A stretch of 56,677 bases of DNA from Moritella sp. JT01 (lineage in GTDB: Bacteria; Pseudomonadota; Gammaproteobacteria; Enterobacterales; Moritellaceae), in the NCBI RefSeq assembly GCF_001574435.1, contig NZ_LOCN01000019.1:235019-291695 (forward strand), in the 5' to 3' direction. The first letter of the stretch is position 1, and the number at the start of each line of letters is the position of its first letter. A program made the translations under genes and the position numbers. This document shows, piece after piece, positions 18,001 through 26,668 of this stretch. A model generated the notes under the pieces. That model was not told where the DNA came from and ran no database searches. It saw only the letters and a program-made list of their open reading frames with translations.

Positions 18001-19455
18001 ATGTTTAGCTATTTACAAAAAATTGGTCGAGCACTGATGGTTCCAGTAGCAGTTCTACCTGCTGCTGCGGTATTAATGGGTATTGGTTATTGGATTGATC
18101 CAGTTGCATGGGGCGGCGAAAACATGCTTGCTGCATTCTTCATCAAATCTGGTGCTGCAATCATTGAAAACATGTCTCTTCTATTTGCTGTTGGTGTTGC
18201 TTACGGTATGTCAAAAGACAAAGACGGTTCAGCCGCGCTTGCTGGTCTTGTTGGCTTCTTAGTGGTGACAACGCTACTTTCACCGGGTTCAGTTGCTGCA
18301 ATCCAAGGTGTGAGTGCTGACCAAGTGTCTGCTGCATTCGGTAAAATCAATAACCAGTTTGTTGGTATTTTAGTGGGTGTTATCACTGCTGAGCTTTATA
18401 ACCGTTTCAGTGAAGTTGAGTTGCATAAAGCGCTGACCTTCTTCAGCGGCCGTCGTTTAGTGCCAATTATTACTTCTTTTGTCATGATGGGTCTGTCATT
18501 TGTACTGATGTACATCTGGCCAATTATTTTTGATGGTCTGGTTACTTTTGGTACTAGCATTAAAGATATGGGTCCTACTGGTGCTGGTATCTACGCGTTC
18601 TTTAACCGTATGCTGATTCCGGTTGGTCTTCACCATGCACTTAACTCAGTATTCTGGTTTGATGTTGCAGGTATTAATGATATCCCTAACTTCCTTGGCG
18701 GTGCAAAATCACTTGCTAATGGTACTGCAACTGTGGGTATTACTGGCATGTATCAAGCTGGTTTCTTCCCTATCATGATGTTTGGTCTACCAGGTGCGGC
18801 GCTTGCATTTGTGCATACAGCTAAACCGGAAAATAAAGCGAAAGTAATGTCAATCATGATGGCAGCTGGCTTCGCTACATTCTTTACCGGTGTGACAGAG
18901 CCTCTCGAGTTCTCATTCATGTTTGTTGCGCCAGCACTATTCGTGTTACATGCATTATTAACAGGTATCTCGGTATTCATTGCGGCATCTATGCACTGGA
19001 TTGCGGGCTTCGGTTTCAGTGCGGGTCTGGTTGATTTAGTATTATCTTCACGTAACCCACTTGCTGTTAATTGGTACATGCTAGTGGTTCAAGGTGCAGC
19101 ATTCTTCGTAATCTACTACGTTGCATTCCGCGCTATCATCGTTAAGTTTGACCTTAAAACGCCAGGTCGTGAAGACGCTGGTGACGAAGCGGTTGCTCCT
19201 GCTAAAGCAGGAAAAGCTTCTCATGCTGAAGTTGCGGCTAAAGTGTTTGAACTGGTGGGTGGTAAAGACAACCTAGTACACGTTGATAACTGTGCAACAC
19301 GTTTACGTCTTGACGTGAAAGATTCATCATTAGTAAATGACGCTGAACTTAAACGTCATGTTCCGGGTGTAATCAAGCCAAGTAAAACAGCAGTACAAGT
19401 TGTAATTGGTCCACAAGTTGAATTCGTTGCTAACGCACTTAAAAAACTTGTTTAA
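18001..19455 (+). CDS. nagE: N-acetylglucosamine PTS transporter, EIICB
   Basis: This protein imports GlcNAc as GlcNAc-6-P. Residues 1 to about 375 form the membrane IIC domain (QKIGRALMVPVAVLPAAAVL at the start, then LHHALNSVFWF and TGVTEPLEFSFMF). A linker leads to the IIB domain with the phosphorylated Cys in NCATRLRLDV. At 484 aa it lacks the IIA domain that E. coli NagE carries, so a separate EIIA-Glc (Crr) must phosphorylate it. I chose the ATG at 18001, with AAGGA 10 bases upstream; the frame is open to a TTG at 17968. Confidence 0.95.
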   Translation: MFSYLQKIGRALMVPVAVLPAAAVLMGIGYWIDPVAWGGENMLAAFFIKSGAAIIENMSLLFAVGVAYGMSKDKDGSAALAGLVGFLVVTTLLSPGSVAAIQGVSADQVSAAFGKINNQFVGILVGVITAELYNRFSEVELHKALTFFSGRRLVPIITSFVMMGLSFVLMYIWPIIFDGLVTFGTSIKDMGPTGAGIYAFFNRMLIPVGLHHALNSVFWFDVAGINDIPNFLGGAKSLANGTATVGITGMYQAGFFPIMMFGLPGAALAFVHTAKPENKAKVMSIMMAAGFATFFTGVTEPLEFSFMFVAPALFVLHALLTGISVFIAASMHWIAGFGFSAGLVDLVLSSRNPLAVNWYMLVVQGAAFFVIYYVAFRAIIVKFDLKTPGREDAGDEAVAPAKAGKASHAEVAAKVFELVGGKDNLVHVDNCATRLRLDVKDSSLVNDAELKRHVPGVIKPSKTAVQVVIGPQVEFVANALKKLV

Positions 19456-19502
19456 TATCCTTGTTATGAGATTGGCTACTTTGTAGCTATCTTATAGGAT
19501 TG

Positions 19503-19538
19503 AAAAGGGCGATGCATTTAATGCATCGCCCTTTTTTT
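19503..19538 (+). terminator. rho-independent terminator of nagE
   Basis: AAAAGGGCGATGCAT and ATGCATCGCCCTTTT form a near-perfect stem with a three-base loop, followed by a run of seven T. Confidence 0.92.
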
Positions 19539-19594
19539 GATTACGAGCCCTTACAAAACTTAGCTATACACTCATCTTGTAACAATATAAATTA

Positions 19595-19630
19595 GCCAAC
19601 AAATGTTGATCTGGATCAATATTTGTTGGC
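19595..19630. promoter_or_regulatory. long palindrome containing a perfect FNR-type box, upstream of tpx
   Basis: GCCAACAAAT (19595-19604) and ATTTGTTGGC (19621-19630) are perfect inverted arms. Between them TTGAT-CTGG-ATCAA (19606-19619) matches the FNR/ANR consensus TTGAT-N4-ATCAA at all ten positions. The whole is a 36-bp near-perfect palindrome 44 bases before the tpx ATG. It can act as a DNA operator, a cruciform or an RNA hairpin in the tpx leader; the FNR match is seen, its use is inferred. Confidence 0.75.
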
Positions 19631-19673
19631 AGTTTAATTATTAATGTATTCATTCAAACAAACGGATAAAAAT

Positions 19674-20171
19674 ATGACTCAAGTTACTTTCCAAGGCGAT
19701 GCTGTAAATATCTCTGGTACAATTCCTGCTGTTGGTTCATTAGCACCTGCATTTGCATTAACTGCTGCAGACCTATCTGAATTAACACTAGCAAGCTTAA
19801 AAGGTAAGAATGTTGTACTTAACATCTTCCCAAGCATCGATACACCTGTATGTGCTACTGGCGTACGTAAATTCAATGAAGCAGCTGCAACATTAGAAAA
19901 TACAGTTGTGGTATGTGTTTCTGCAGACCTTCCTTTTGCTACGGGTCGTTTTTGTGAAGTTGAAGCTATTGCTAATGTGCAACATGCTTCAACATTCCGC
20001 AGCCCTGAGTTTGCAGAAGCTTACGGTGTTGCGATTCCTGATGGTGCATTACGTGGTTTAACGACGCGTGCTGTAGTATGTATCAATGCTGAAGGTGTTG
20101 TGACACACAGTGAATTAGTTGCTGAAATCACAGATGAAGCTAACTATGAGCTAGCGCTTAAAGCACTATAG
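19674..20171 (+). CDS. tpx: thiol peroxidase (Tpx, atypical 2-Cys peroxiredoxin)
   Basis: Tpx reduces lipid and other hydroperoxides with thioredoxin. The protein is 165 aa with the peroxidatic Cys60 in DTPVCATGVRKF and the resolving Cys94 in GRFCEVE, matching Cys61/Cys95 of E. coli. I chose the ATG at 19674, where MTQVTFQG aligns with the family, over the in-frame ATG at 19644. The FNR-type box just upstream suggests oxygen control. A strong terminator follows. Confidence 0.96.
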   Translation: MTQVTFQGDAVNISGTIPAVGSLAPAFALTAADLSELTLASLKGKNVVLNIFPSIDTPVCATGVRKFNEAAATLENTVVVCVSADLPFATGRFCEVEAIANVQHASTFRSPEFAEAYGVAIPDGALRGLTTRAVVCINAEGVVTHSELVAEITDEANYELALKAL

Positions 20172-20235
20172 TCATTACTGATCAAGAATCAATAATGCCT
20201 TAACGTTTCAAACTTAGTTTGGAATAATGAATATG

Positions 20236-20269
20236 AAATAGCGCTGCAGGATCTGCAGCGCTATTTTTT
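20236..20269. terminator. terminator between tpx and the RecQ-family gene
   Basis: AAATAGCGCTGCAG and CTGCAGCGCTATTT form a perfect 14-bp stem with loop GAT and a T run on the plus strand; the A run on the other side allows use by the convergent helicase gene. Confidence 0.88.
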
Positions 20270-20285
20270 ATGCGAGTAGAAAAGT

Positions 20286-22199
20286 TTACTGGTTGTTGGT
20301 GAGCAAGGTTAATACTTGCTGATAAGGATAGGCTTGCAGCGCGGCGAAATTACTGATCTTCTTCGCTTTCATTTTCATAAATAACGGTGTACTTATGCCG
20401 GATAAGAAACGCGTGATTAATACTGGCGTAGGCTGTTTGTCGCAAGCATTAATAAACGCTTGGCTTAGTTCGACAACGTGCTCTATCGATAGTGGTGGCA
20501 TGCTGGCGGGTTGTGGCAACTGTGCAATGCGTCCCTGACAGACAGAGCAAGTACCGCATTGTTCTGGCGCTTTTTCATCACCAAAGTAGGTTGATAAACC
20601 TTTACTCAAGCATTGCGAGCTCTGAATATATTGGCCTACCGCATGCACGCGTTTAATTTCACTTTGTTCTTTATGTGCAAATTGTTGATGCAGTGTTTCG
20701 GCTAATTGTTGACTATCAAAACGTGAATTCAATATCTGATATACATCGGTCATTAACTTGCTTTCAAGGACAATATTATTGCGTTCATGTAAAAATTCCA
20801 ACGCGGTAATCACACGGCTCCGCTGTTCTTGGTAACCTTCACTCATACGTTCAAAGTTAACCGTTGCCCAAGTGCGTTTCGCCGGTGATGCATTAAATAT
20901 TTCTTCAATAAATACGCGTTTTTCATCAGTAAACTGGCTGAGTATTTGCGCCGGATCTTTTAAAAATTTAAAGCGGTACTCGGCAAAATACGAATACAGT
21001 GGCTTGATGATGCCTTGCATTTCTAAATACACCAGTAAGGTTTTTAATGGGGCTTGGCGCAAGTTACTGCTCATCGATAACCCGTATAAAGTATGTTCCC
21101 ATTCAGTCCCGGCAGCTTGGATTTCGCTAAGTACCGTTTCAATGCCATTGAGCTCGGGTGTATCACCGTAAACGAAGTTTTCGAGAATACTTTGGTTATC
21201 TAAATTCGCTAATACCAGGCATTGTGAATCATTACCGTCACGACCCGCACGGCCAATTTCCTGGCTGTAATTTTCGATGGACTTAGGCAAATCAAAATGC
21301 ACGACGTTACGGATGTTACTTTTATCGATACCCATCCCGAAGGCGATAGTTGCCACAATACAGTCGATGCCATTACGCATGAAGTTTTGCTGCACTTCTT
21401 CGCGTATCTCGGTAGGCATGCCTGCGTGATAAGCCATTGCTTCAATCCCCGTTTGTTGCAGGGCACTGGCTAGTTCTTCTGCGGTTTTTTGCAAGGTGAC
21501 ATAGACAATGGATGCTTGTCCGGCCTTTTTACCTAGCCAACGAGTTAGCGCATGCAGTTTTTTGTCTTGGGCAATAGGGTGCATTAATAAGCTAAGGTTA
21601 GCGCGATGAAAACCAGTTTGTATAATATCTTCTGGCTTGATATTAAACTTGGTTTCCATGTCTTTAATCACCGAGGGTGTCGCGGTTGCCGTTAATAATA
21701 AAGCTTGTTTAATGTTTAGCTCTTTTTGGTACTGCGGCAGTTTCAAGTAATCGGGGCGGAAGTTATGGCCCCATTCTGAAATACAGTGAGCTTCATCGAT
21801 CACTAATAATGAAATCGGTACTTGCTTGATGAATTTACGAAAGCGTTCATTCTTCAAACGTTCAACCGAGATCATTAAGATCTTTACTTCGCCCTCACGA
21901 ACTTTTGACATGGTATCTCTGACTTCATCGACTGACATGCTCGAATCAATTTTAGCCGCCGCGACGTTATGTTTCTTTAAAAACAATAGCTGGTCTTGGA
22001 TCAGGGCTAATAACGGCGAAATGACTAAGGTTAAGTGAGGTAAATGTAACGCTGATACCTGATAGCATAATGATTTACCTGAGCCAGTTGGAAAGATGGC
22101 TGCACTTGAATTGCCACTGACAATACTGTTAATGACAGCTTCTTGGCCTTCTCTAAATTGATCATAGCCAAAATAGTGTTGTAACGTCTGGTGCAGCAT
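20286..22199 (-). CDS. RecQ-family ATP-dependent DNA helicase
   Basis: This is a superfamily 2 helicase of 637 aa. Motif I is FPTGSGKSLCYQ, motif II VIDEAHCISEWGHNFRP (DEAH), and motif VI QEIGRAGRDG. A RecQ-type zinc site follows late in the protein (CLSKG...CGTCSVC, near residues 555-580). The last ~70 residues do not show an obvious HRDC domain, so it may be a RecQ paralogue rather than the housekeeping RecQ. I chose the ATG at 22199, where MLHQTLQHYFGYDQFREGQ matches the family start; the open frame extends 40 codons further up with no homology. GAGAG precedes the start. Confidence 0.9.
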   Translation of the reverse strand: MLHQTLQHYFGYDQFREGQEAVINSIVSGNSSAAIFPTGSGKSLCYQVSALHLPHLTLVISPLLALIQDQLLFLKKHNVAAAKIDSSMSVDEVRDTMSKVREGEVKILMISVERLKNERFRKFIKQVPISLLVIDEAHCISEWGHNFRPDYLKLPQYQKELNIKQALLLTATATPSVIKDMETKFNIKPEDIIQTGFHRANLSLLMHPIAQDKKLHALTRWLGKKAGQASIVYVTLQKTAEELASALQQTGIEAMAYHAGMPTEIREEVQQNFMRNGIDCIVATIAFGMGIDKSNIRNVVHFDLPKSIENYSQEIGRAGRDGNDSQCLVLANLDNQSILENFVYGDTPELNGIETVLSEIQAAGTEWEHTLYGLSMSSNLRQAPLKTLLVYLEMQGIIKPLYSYFAEYRFKFLKDPAQILSQFTDEKRVFIEEIFNASPAKRTWATVNFERMSEGYQEQRSRVITALEFLHERNNIVLESKLMTDVYQILNSRFDSQQLAETLHQQFAHKEQSEIKRVHAVGQYIQSSQCLSKGLSTYFGDEKAPEQCGTCSVCQGRIAQLPQPASMPPLSIEHVVELSQAFINACDKQPTPVLITRFLSGISTPLFMKMKAKKISNFAALQAYPYQQVLTLLTNNQ

Positions 22200-22507
22200 A
22201 TCTGTCTCTCGTATTATGAAACCAAAGGCGGTTGAGCAGGGGAGTATATAGTTTTTTGTTGAAAAAGTGATCCTGTAGATGGGGATAATACAGTGGCAAT
22301 GCATATTTTTAACAGTCAATCACGATATTACAGGGTGCACTATGAAGTATAAGCAACAATTTGGTGCTAGTTTACTATCGATAGCGGCAATTGTAAGTGG
22401 CTAGTTGATGCTGAGTTAATGTGGCAAGGGCAAATTAACATGGGCGCAAAACTGGCATTTTAGACTATGCTCAATTAATGTTTTGACACTATTATATGGA
22501 TTTAATC

Positions 22508-23209
22508 ATGACGTTAACAAAAAAGCTGGCTGCTGAGTTTATTGGCACATTTTGGTTAGTTCTAGGCGGTTGTGGTAGTGCTGTGTTAGCTGCTGCATTT
22601 CCAGATGTCGGTATCGGACTATTAGGGGTGTCACTGGCATTTGGTTTGACCGTATTAACCATGGCGTTTGCGATAGGGCATATCTCGGGTTGTCATCTAA
22701 ATCCTGCAGTGTCAATCGGGCTTTGGTCTGGCGGTCGTTTCTCTGCCGCAGAGCTTGGGCCTTATATTTTTGCGCAAGTATTAGGGGGTATTGCCGGTGC
22801 TGCAATCTTATATCTGATCGCGAGTGGTCAAGCTGGTTTTGATGCTTCCGCTGGTTTTGCATCAAACGGTTATGGTGAACATTCTCCAGGTGGTTATACG
22901 TTAGTGGCGGCATTAGTGACAGAAATCGTCATGACGTTCATGTTCTTAATCATCATTCTGGGGGCAACGGATAAACGCGCGCCACAAGGTTTTGCACCGA
23001 TTGCGATTGGTTTTGCGCTTACATTAATTCATTTAATCAGTATTCCAGTTACCAATACCTCGGTTAACCCTGCTCGTAGTACTGGCGTGGCTATTTTTCA
23101 AGGTGATTGGGCTGTGTCGCAGCTATGGTTATTCTGGGTCGCACCGATTGTCGGCGCTATATTAGCCGGTATCGTGTATCGCTGGTTTGAAAGCGAAGAT
23201 ACAGCATAG
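22508..23209 (+). CDS. aqpZ: aquaporin Z
   Basis: This is a six-helix water channel of 233 aa, very close to E. coli AqpZ (231). Both NPA loops are present: HLNPAVSIG and [11 protein letters not shown], with the selectivity-filter His and Arg of the family. Blocks such as [17 protein letters not shown] and [14 protein letters not shown] are almost identical to the E. coli protein. The start at 22508 (MTLTKK) aligns better than the ATG at 22496. It is a single gene convergent with benE. Confidence 0.96.
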   Translation: MTLTKKLAAEFIGTFWLVLGGCGSAVLAAAFPDVGIGLLGVSLAFGLTVLTMAFAIGHISGCHLNPAVSIGLWSGGRFSAAELGPYIFAQVLGGIAGAAILYLIASGQAGFDASAGFASNGYGEHSPGGYTLVAALVTEIVMTFMFLIIILGATDKRAPQGFAPIAIGFALTLIHLISIPVTNTSVNPARSTGVAIFQGDWAVSQLWLFWVAPIVGAILAGIVYRWFESEDTA

Positions 23210-23229
23210 ATAGCTATTTGGTTTATGAT

Positions 23230-24411
23230 CTATGCTTTAACGGGTACGGATTTTTTCGCTGTTACTAGCCCTGAAATCACTATGGTGATTAACCCCGCCG
23301 CAATGCCCCATAATGCCGAGCTAATATGCCACAAGGTAAAATCAGATGCGGTGACTAAAAAGGTCATTAGTGCCGCTTCTTTATAAGGCGATTCAACAAA
23401 AGCCTGTTGTAAACTACTGCCAATCGTAGAGAAGAGGGCAATCCCGGCTAATGCATATATTAAGGCTGACGGCATGGCTTGAAATAAGGTCATGAGGCTT
23501 AACGCACAAACCCCCATTAACAAATAGAACGCTCCCGCACTCACCGCTGCCCAATAGCGTTTTTTCGGATCTTGGTCGGCTTCTTCTGACATACAGATTG
23601 CTGCTGTGATCGCGGCTAAATTAATACCGAAACCACCAAAGGGCGCAATAAGCATATTGGTTATACCTGTGACCGTCATTAATTTGGATACCGGCGCGTG
23701 ATAACCATGGGCTTTTAAAATGGCGATGCCGGGCATGTTTTGGGTTGCCATTGTCACCAAAAATAGGGGGAAGCCGATATTGATTAGCGCGGCTAAGTTC
23801 CATTCCGGTTCAATATAAACCAGTTGGCCGATATTCCATTCTAAATCTGGTACTACAAAGAGTCCTTGCATCGATGCAGATGTAATCCCCACTATTAAAA
23901 TCGCGAGCATGGCAAATCGCGGGATCAATGATTTACAGACTAAGTAGGTAATAAACATCAGGCCGACAAGCAGTGGGGACTCGTTCATGACATTAAATAC
24001 ATCAATGCCAAATGACAGTAAGATCCCAGCTAGCATGGCACTTGCTATTTGTAAGGGCACGCGATTCATTAACTTCTCAAATAAACCGGATATACCTGAC
24101 AGGGTAATTAAGCACGCTGAGAAAATAAAGGCGGCAACGGCTTCATTAATACTAAACCCTTGGGTACTGGTGATCAGTAATGCAGCACCGGGTGTTGACC
24201 ATGCGATTAACAAAGGGGTGCGGTAATAGATTGATAGGCCAATAGAGGAGAGCCCCATACCAAGCCCCAACGCAAAGACCCAACTTGATATCATCACTAT
24301 GTCTGCACCGAGGTTCGAAGCCGCTTGGTATATTAAAGCGATAGAGCTGGTAAAGCCGATTAAAGAAGCAATAAACCCCATGTTTATTCTATTTAAAATT
24401 GTGCTGGTCAT
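23230..24411 (-). CDS. BenE-family (benzoate/H+ symporter-like) permease
   Basis: This is a membrane protein of 393 aa with about 12 helices. The family signature is seen in SSIALIYQAASNLGAD, TPGAALLITSTQG and PFGGFGINLAAITAAICMSEEAD. BenE proteins are proton symporters named for benzoate, but many members have unknown substrates and no aromatic catabolic gene is nearby. I chose the ATG at 24411, with GGAG upstream, over the in-frame ATG at 24471. It is divergent from an XRE-cupin regulator, and two copies of one operator lie between them, so the regulator probably controls it. Confidence 0.88.
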   Translation of the reverse strand: MTSTILNRINMGFIASLIGFTSSIALIYQAASNLGADIVMISSWVFALGLGMGLSSIGLSIYYRTPLLIAWSTPGAALLITSTQGFSINEAVAAFIFSACLITLSGISGLFEKLMNRVPLQIASAMLAGILLSFGIDVFNVMNESPLLVGLMFITYLVCKSLIPRFAMLAILIVGITSASMQGLFVVPDLEWNIGQLVYIEPEWNLAALINIGFPLFLVTMATQNMPGIAILKAHGYHAPVSKLMTVTGITNMLIAPFGGFGINLAAITAAICMSEEADQDPKKRYWAAVSAGAFYLLMGVCALSLMTLFQAMPSALIYALAGIALFSTIGSSLQQAFVESPYKEAALMTFLVTASDFTLWHISSALWGIAAGLITIVISGLVTAKKSVPVKA

Positions 24412-24452
24412 TGTCACCGCTTCTCCAATTATCGATTTCGTGATAAAGTCTT

Positions 24453-24470
24453 TGTGCGTAATAACGCACA
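24453..24470. promoter_or_regulatory. operator-like palindrome, copy 1 (benE / xre region)
   Basis: TGTGCGT-AATA-ACGCACA is a perfect inverted repeat with 7-bp arms. It lies 42 bases before the benE start, in the divergent control region. Confidence 0.65.
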
Positions 24471-24492
24471 CTCCATATCAATAAAGTAACAC

Positions 24493-24510
24493 TGTATGTT
24501 ATAACGCACA
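24493..24510. promoter_or_regulatory. operator-like palindrome, copy 2 (abuts the xre start)
   Basis: TGTATGT-TATA-ACGCACA repeats the first palindrome with two changes in the left arm, exactly 40 bases further on. It ends immediately before the ATG at 24511, so binding there could block the regulator's own expression. Confidence 0.6.
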
Positions 24511-25131
24511 ATGGGTTGTGCTATCACAAAGGACATTATTATCAATATTCATGCATCTTTAGGCTCGCGTCTTAAAACTGCGCGTAGTAACAAAGGCTGG
24601 AGTTTAGACAAAACCAGTCAACACACAGGCGTATCAAAAGCCATGTTAGGCCAGATTGAGCGCGGTGAATCAAGCCCAACCGTGGTGCGATTATGGAATA
24701 TTGCCAATGGTTTTGAGTTGCCGCTGTCTTACTTTCTGACCGACTTAGCGCAAACACAGGCAGATACTTCTGCCAATACATCGTTAAATACAGCCCTAAA
24801 TAAATTGCAGAATAGCGAGCAAGATATTCACATCGTGACGCTATTTCCCTATGACGCACAGACTAAGATTGAAGTATTCCAGATCACGTTAGATCCACAG
24901 CGGTCGCATATTTCGGGACCGCATAATACGGGTGTCGTCGAGCATATTATTGCCGTTGATGGGGCGATGGAATATTTCTTAACGTTGACTCCCGCTGGTA
25001 TTGAACAGGAATGGCATATTTTGAAGCAAGGGGAGAGTGTTAAGTTTAATGCTGACCAGCAGCACGGTTACCGAAATATGACGGGGAAGCCTGTGACAAT
25101 CCACAATATTATTAGTTATACCCAAGCCTAA
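24511..25131 (+). CDS. XRE-family regulator with a cupin domain
   Basis: This 206-aa protein joins a Cro/C1-type helix-turn-helix (residues ~15-70: LGSRLKTARSNKGWSLDKTS, then GVSKAMLGQIERGESSPTV) to a C-terminal cupin (about 115-206) that would bind a small ligand. Such proteins commonly repress a neighbouring transporter or catabolic gene. It is divergent from the BenE-like permease. The ATG at 24511 is used, although it abuts operator copy 2 and has no clear Shine-Dalgarno; the AAAGGA at 24529 suggests a start about 8-10 codons later could also be used, for example a non-ATG codon near 24540. Confidence 0.88.
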   Translation: MGCAITKDIIINIHASLGSRLKTARSNKGWSLDKTSQHTGVSKAMLGQIERGESSPTVVRLWNIANGFELPLSYFLTDLAQTQADTSANTSLNTALNKLQNSEQDIHIVTLFPYDAQTKIEVFQITLDPQRSHISGPHNTGVVEHIIAVDGAMEYFLTLTPAGIEQEWHILKQGESVKFNADQQHGYRNMTGKPVTIHNIISYTQA

Positions 25132-25329
25132 TTAAACTGAGATGGCGGGAACCATAGCCGAGTGTCTACCTTCGGACGTTCGCCTGCAATCTTGTATAGA
25201 AAATATCTTCTTTTATTCCGCCGAGATCAAGGCCGCTCTTTTTTTATGTAATATTGTCGTATTTACCTTGTTTGAGGTATTAATAAATCCTAGTATGGAG
25301 ATATATTAATTATCTAGGGTGAGAGAAAA

Positions 25330-25869
25330 ATGTTCACATTAAATGTTGATCCAGACTTACAATTAGCGATTATGCAGCCGTCATTCGCTCGTCGCTATTT
25401 AGATATTGTTACGGCGGAACGTGCGTATTTATCAAAATGGTTACCGTGGGCGACTAATGCCGATAATGAAGCTTTCTTTCTTGAGTTTGTCCGTAAATCC
25501 TTGCAAGGATATGCAGAAGGTAAGTCGATGAGTTGTGCGTTGGTTTATCAGCATACGGTGGTGGGTAATATCAGTTTTAACCGTATTGATCAGGAGCTTA
25601 AAAAAGTTGTAATTGGCTATTGGTTAAGTGAAAAATACCAAGGAATGGGCATAGTGACGAAAGCGGTGAGCTTTTTAATTGAATACGCATTCTCTGAGTT
25701 AAGCATGGACAAAGTCGAGATATGTGCAGCTGTCGACAATACCGCAAGTCGTCGAGTCTGTGAGCGTTTGAATATGGCGTTAGAAGGCATTATTAGTAAC
25801 GCTGAAAACGTCAATGGTGAGATAATCGATCATGCGATTTACGGTATTCACCGTTCAGATCTACGTTAA
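25330..25869 (+). CDS. GNAT acetyltransferase, RimL-like
   Basis: This 179-aa protein has the RimJ/RimL layout. The acetyl-CoA binding motif is GYWLSEKYQGMGIVTKAV (Q-x-x-G-x-G/A type), followed by NTASRRVCERLNMALEGI. RimL-type enzymes acetylate N-termini of ribosomal proteins or detoxify small molecules; the substrate here cannot be told. A GAGAG sequence lies just before the ATG. It lies 54 bases upstream of the CatB-like gene on the same strand. Confidence 0.88.
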   Translation: MFTLNVDPDLQLAIMQPSFARRYLDIVTAERAYLSKWLPWATNADNEAFFLEFVRKSLQGYAEGKSMSCALVYQHTVVGNISFNRIDQELKKVVIGYWLSEKYQGMGIVTKAVSFLIEYAFSELSMDKVEICAAVDNTASRRVCERLNMALEGIISNAENVNGEIIDHAIYGIHRSDLR

Positions 25870-25923
25870 AATTATTTGATTAATACATGATTAAAGATAG
25901 AGACAAAGTAAAAGGGACCTAGG

Positions 25924-26466
25924 TTGAACAATTATTTTGAAAGCCCGTTTGTGGGTAAATCGCTAAAAGAACAGGTGACAAACCCAAATATTATTGTTGG
26001 TGAACACAGTTATTATTCTGGCTATTATCATAATCATAGCTTTGATGATTGCGCGCGTTATTTATTACCTGATCGCACTGACGTTGATAAGCTAATTATC
26101 GGAAGTTACTGTTCTATTGGTTCGGGTGCAGTGTTTATGATGGCGGGTCATCAAGGCCATCAACCTCAGTGGATCAGCACCTTTCCGTTCTTCTATCAAG
26201 GCAATGAAAACTTTGCAGATGCAAAAGACGGCTTTCAACGTGCTGGTGATACTGTGATTGGTAATGACGTTGAACCTTATTCTATCGTCGGCTCAAACCC
26301 AGCCAAACACATTCGTTATCGATTTACCGAGCAGAAAATTGCGATATTACTCGAGATCCAATGGTGGACATGGACGGAAGAACAGCTGAAAGGTGCAATG
26401 CCGCTTATGTGCTCAGAGGATATCGACGGATTACACCGTTATTGGCAAAACCAAGTTCTAGAATGA
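25924..26466 (+). CDS. CatB-type (xenobiotic) acetyltransferase with an internal in-frame deletion
   Basis: The 180-aa protein follows the type B chloramphenicol/streptogramin acetyltransferase family closely: [47 protein letters not shown] with the catalytic His79, then FPFFY and GDTVIGNDV. At residue 116 it jumps straight to [12 protein letters not shown]. The family normally has about 30 residues here (WIG..., several hexapeptide turns, ...KDV) before EPY, so one or two coils of the left-handed beta-helix that shape the acetyl-CoA site are missing. 180 plus 30 equals the usual 210. The start is TTG at 25924 with AGGGA upstream. It is probably inactive or altered, yet the frame is kept. Confidence 0.85.
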   Translation: MNNYFESPFVGKSLKEQVTNPNIIVGEHSYYSGYYHNHSFDDCARYLLPDRTDVDKLIIGSYCSIGSGAVFMMAGHQGHQPQWISTFPFFYQGNENFADAKDGFQRAGDTVIGNDVEPYSIVGSNPAKHIRYRFTEQKIAILLEIQWWTWTEEQLKGAMPLMCSEDIDGLHRYWQNQVLE

Positions 26467-26550
26467 AAACGCTAAGCAGTTTTATCTTGCTAAAGGGTTT
26501 GTTGAGATAGGTAAGGGGACTGTGGGAGATTATTTAGTGTTACGAAATGA

Positions 26551-26664
26551 ATAAGCAGGCCATCGACCTGCTTTATTTTATAGCTAAAATAGTTGTTACT
26601 AACCTGCTATGATTAATCTAGAGGGACCTTCTAGTTAGCCCGCTTTTTACTTTATCTGCCAGAT
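26551..26664 (-). repeat. direct repeat copy A: degraded duplicate of the dld 3' end and terminator
   Basis: The first 23 bases, a hairpin with arms AAGCAGG/CCTGCTT, are identical to 27782-27804. After a gap, further blocks match the end of the D-lactate dehydrogenase gene: GGGACCTTCTAG versus GCGACCTTTTAG, and TTTATCTGCCAGAT versus TTTATCTACCAGAT. On the minus strand the latter encodes the L-x-D-K-V of the enzyme's tail. Copy A has no upstream gene body, so it is a remnant. It also ends the catB-like gene as a terminator. Confidence 0.75.
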
Positions 26665-26668
26665 CGAA

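Noticed and set aside
22342-22404. 20-codon frame (MKYKQQFGASLLSIAAIVSG) before aqpZ, looking like a signal-peptide start
   Set aside because: It ends at TAG at once and nothing coding-like follows that I could recognise; too short to claim as a gene or remnant.
25141-25255. Terminator or small RNA after the XRE-cupin gene
   Set aside because: GAG/CTC pairing before a T run is only three bases and no larger fold was convincing.
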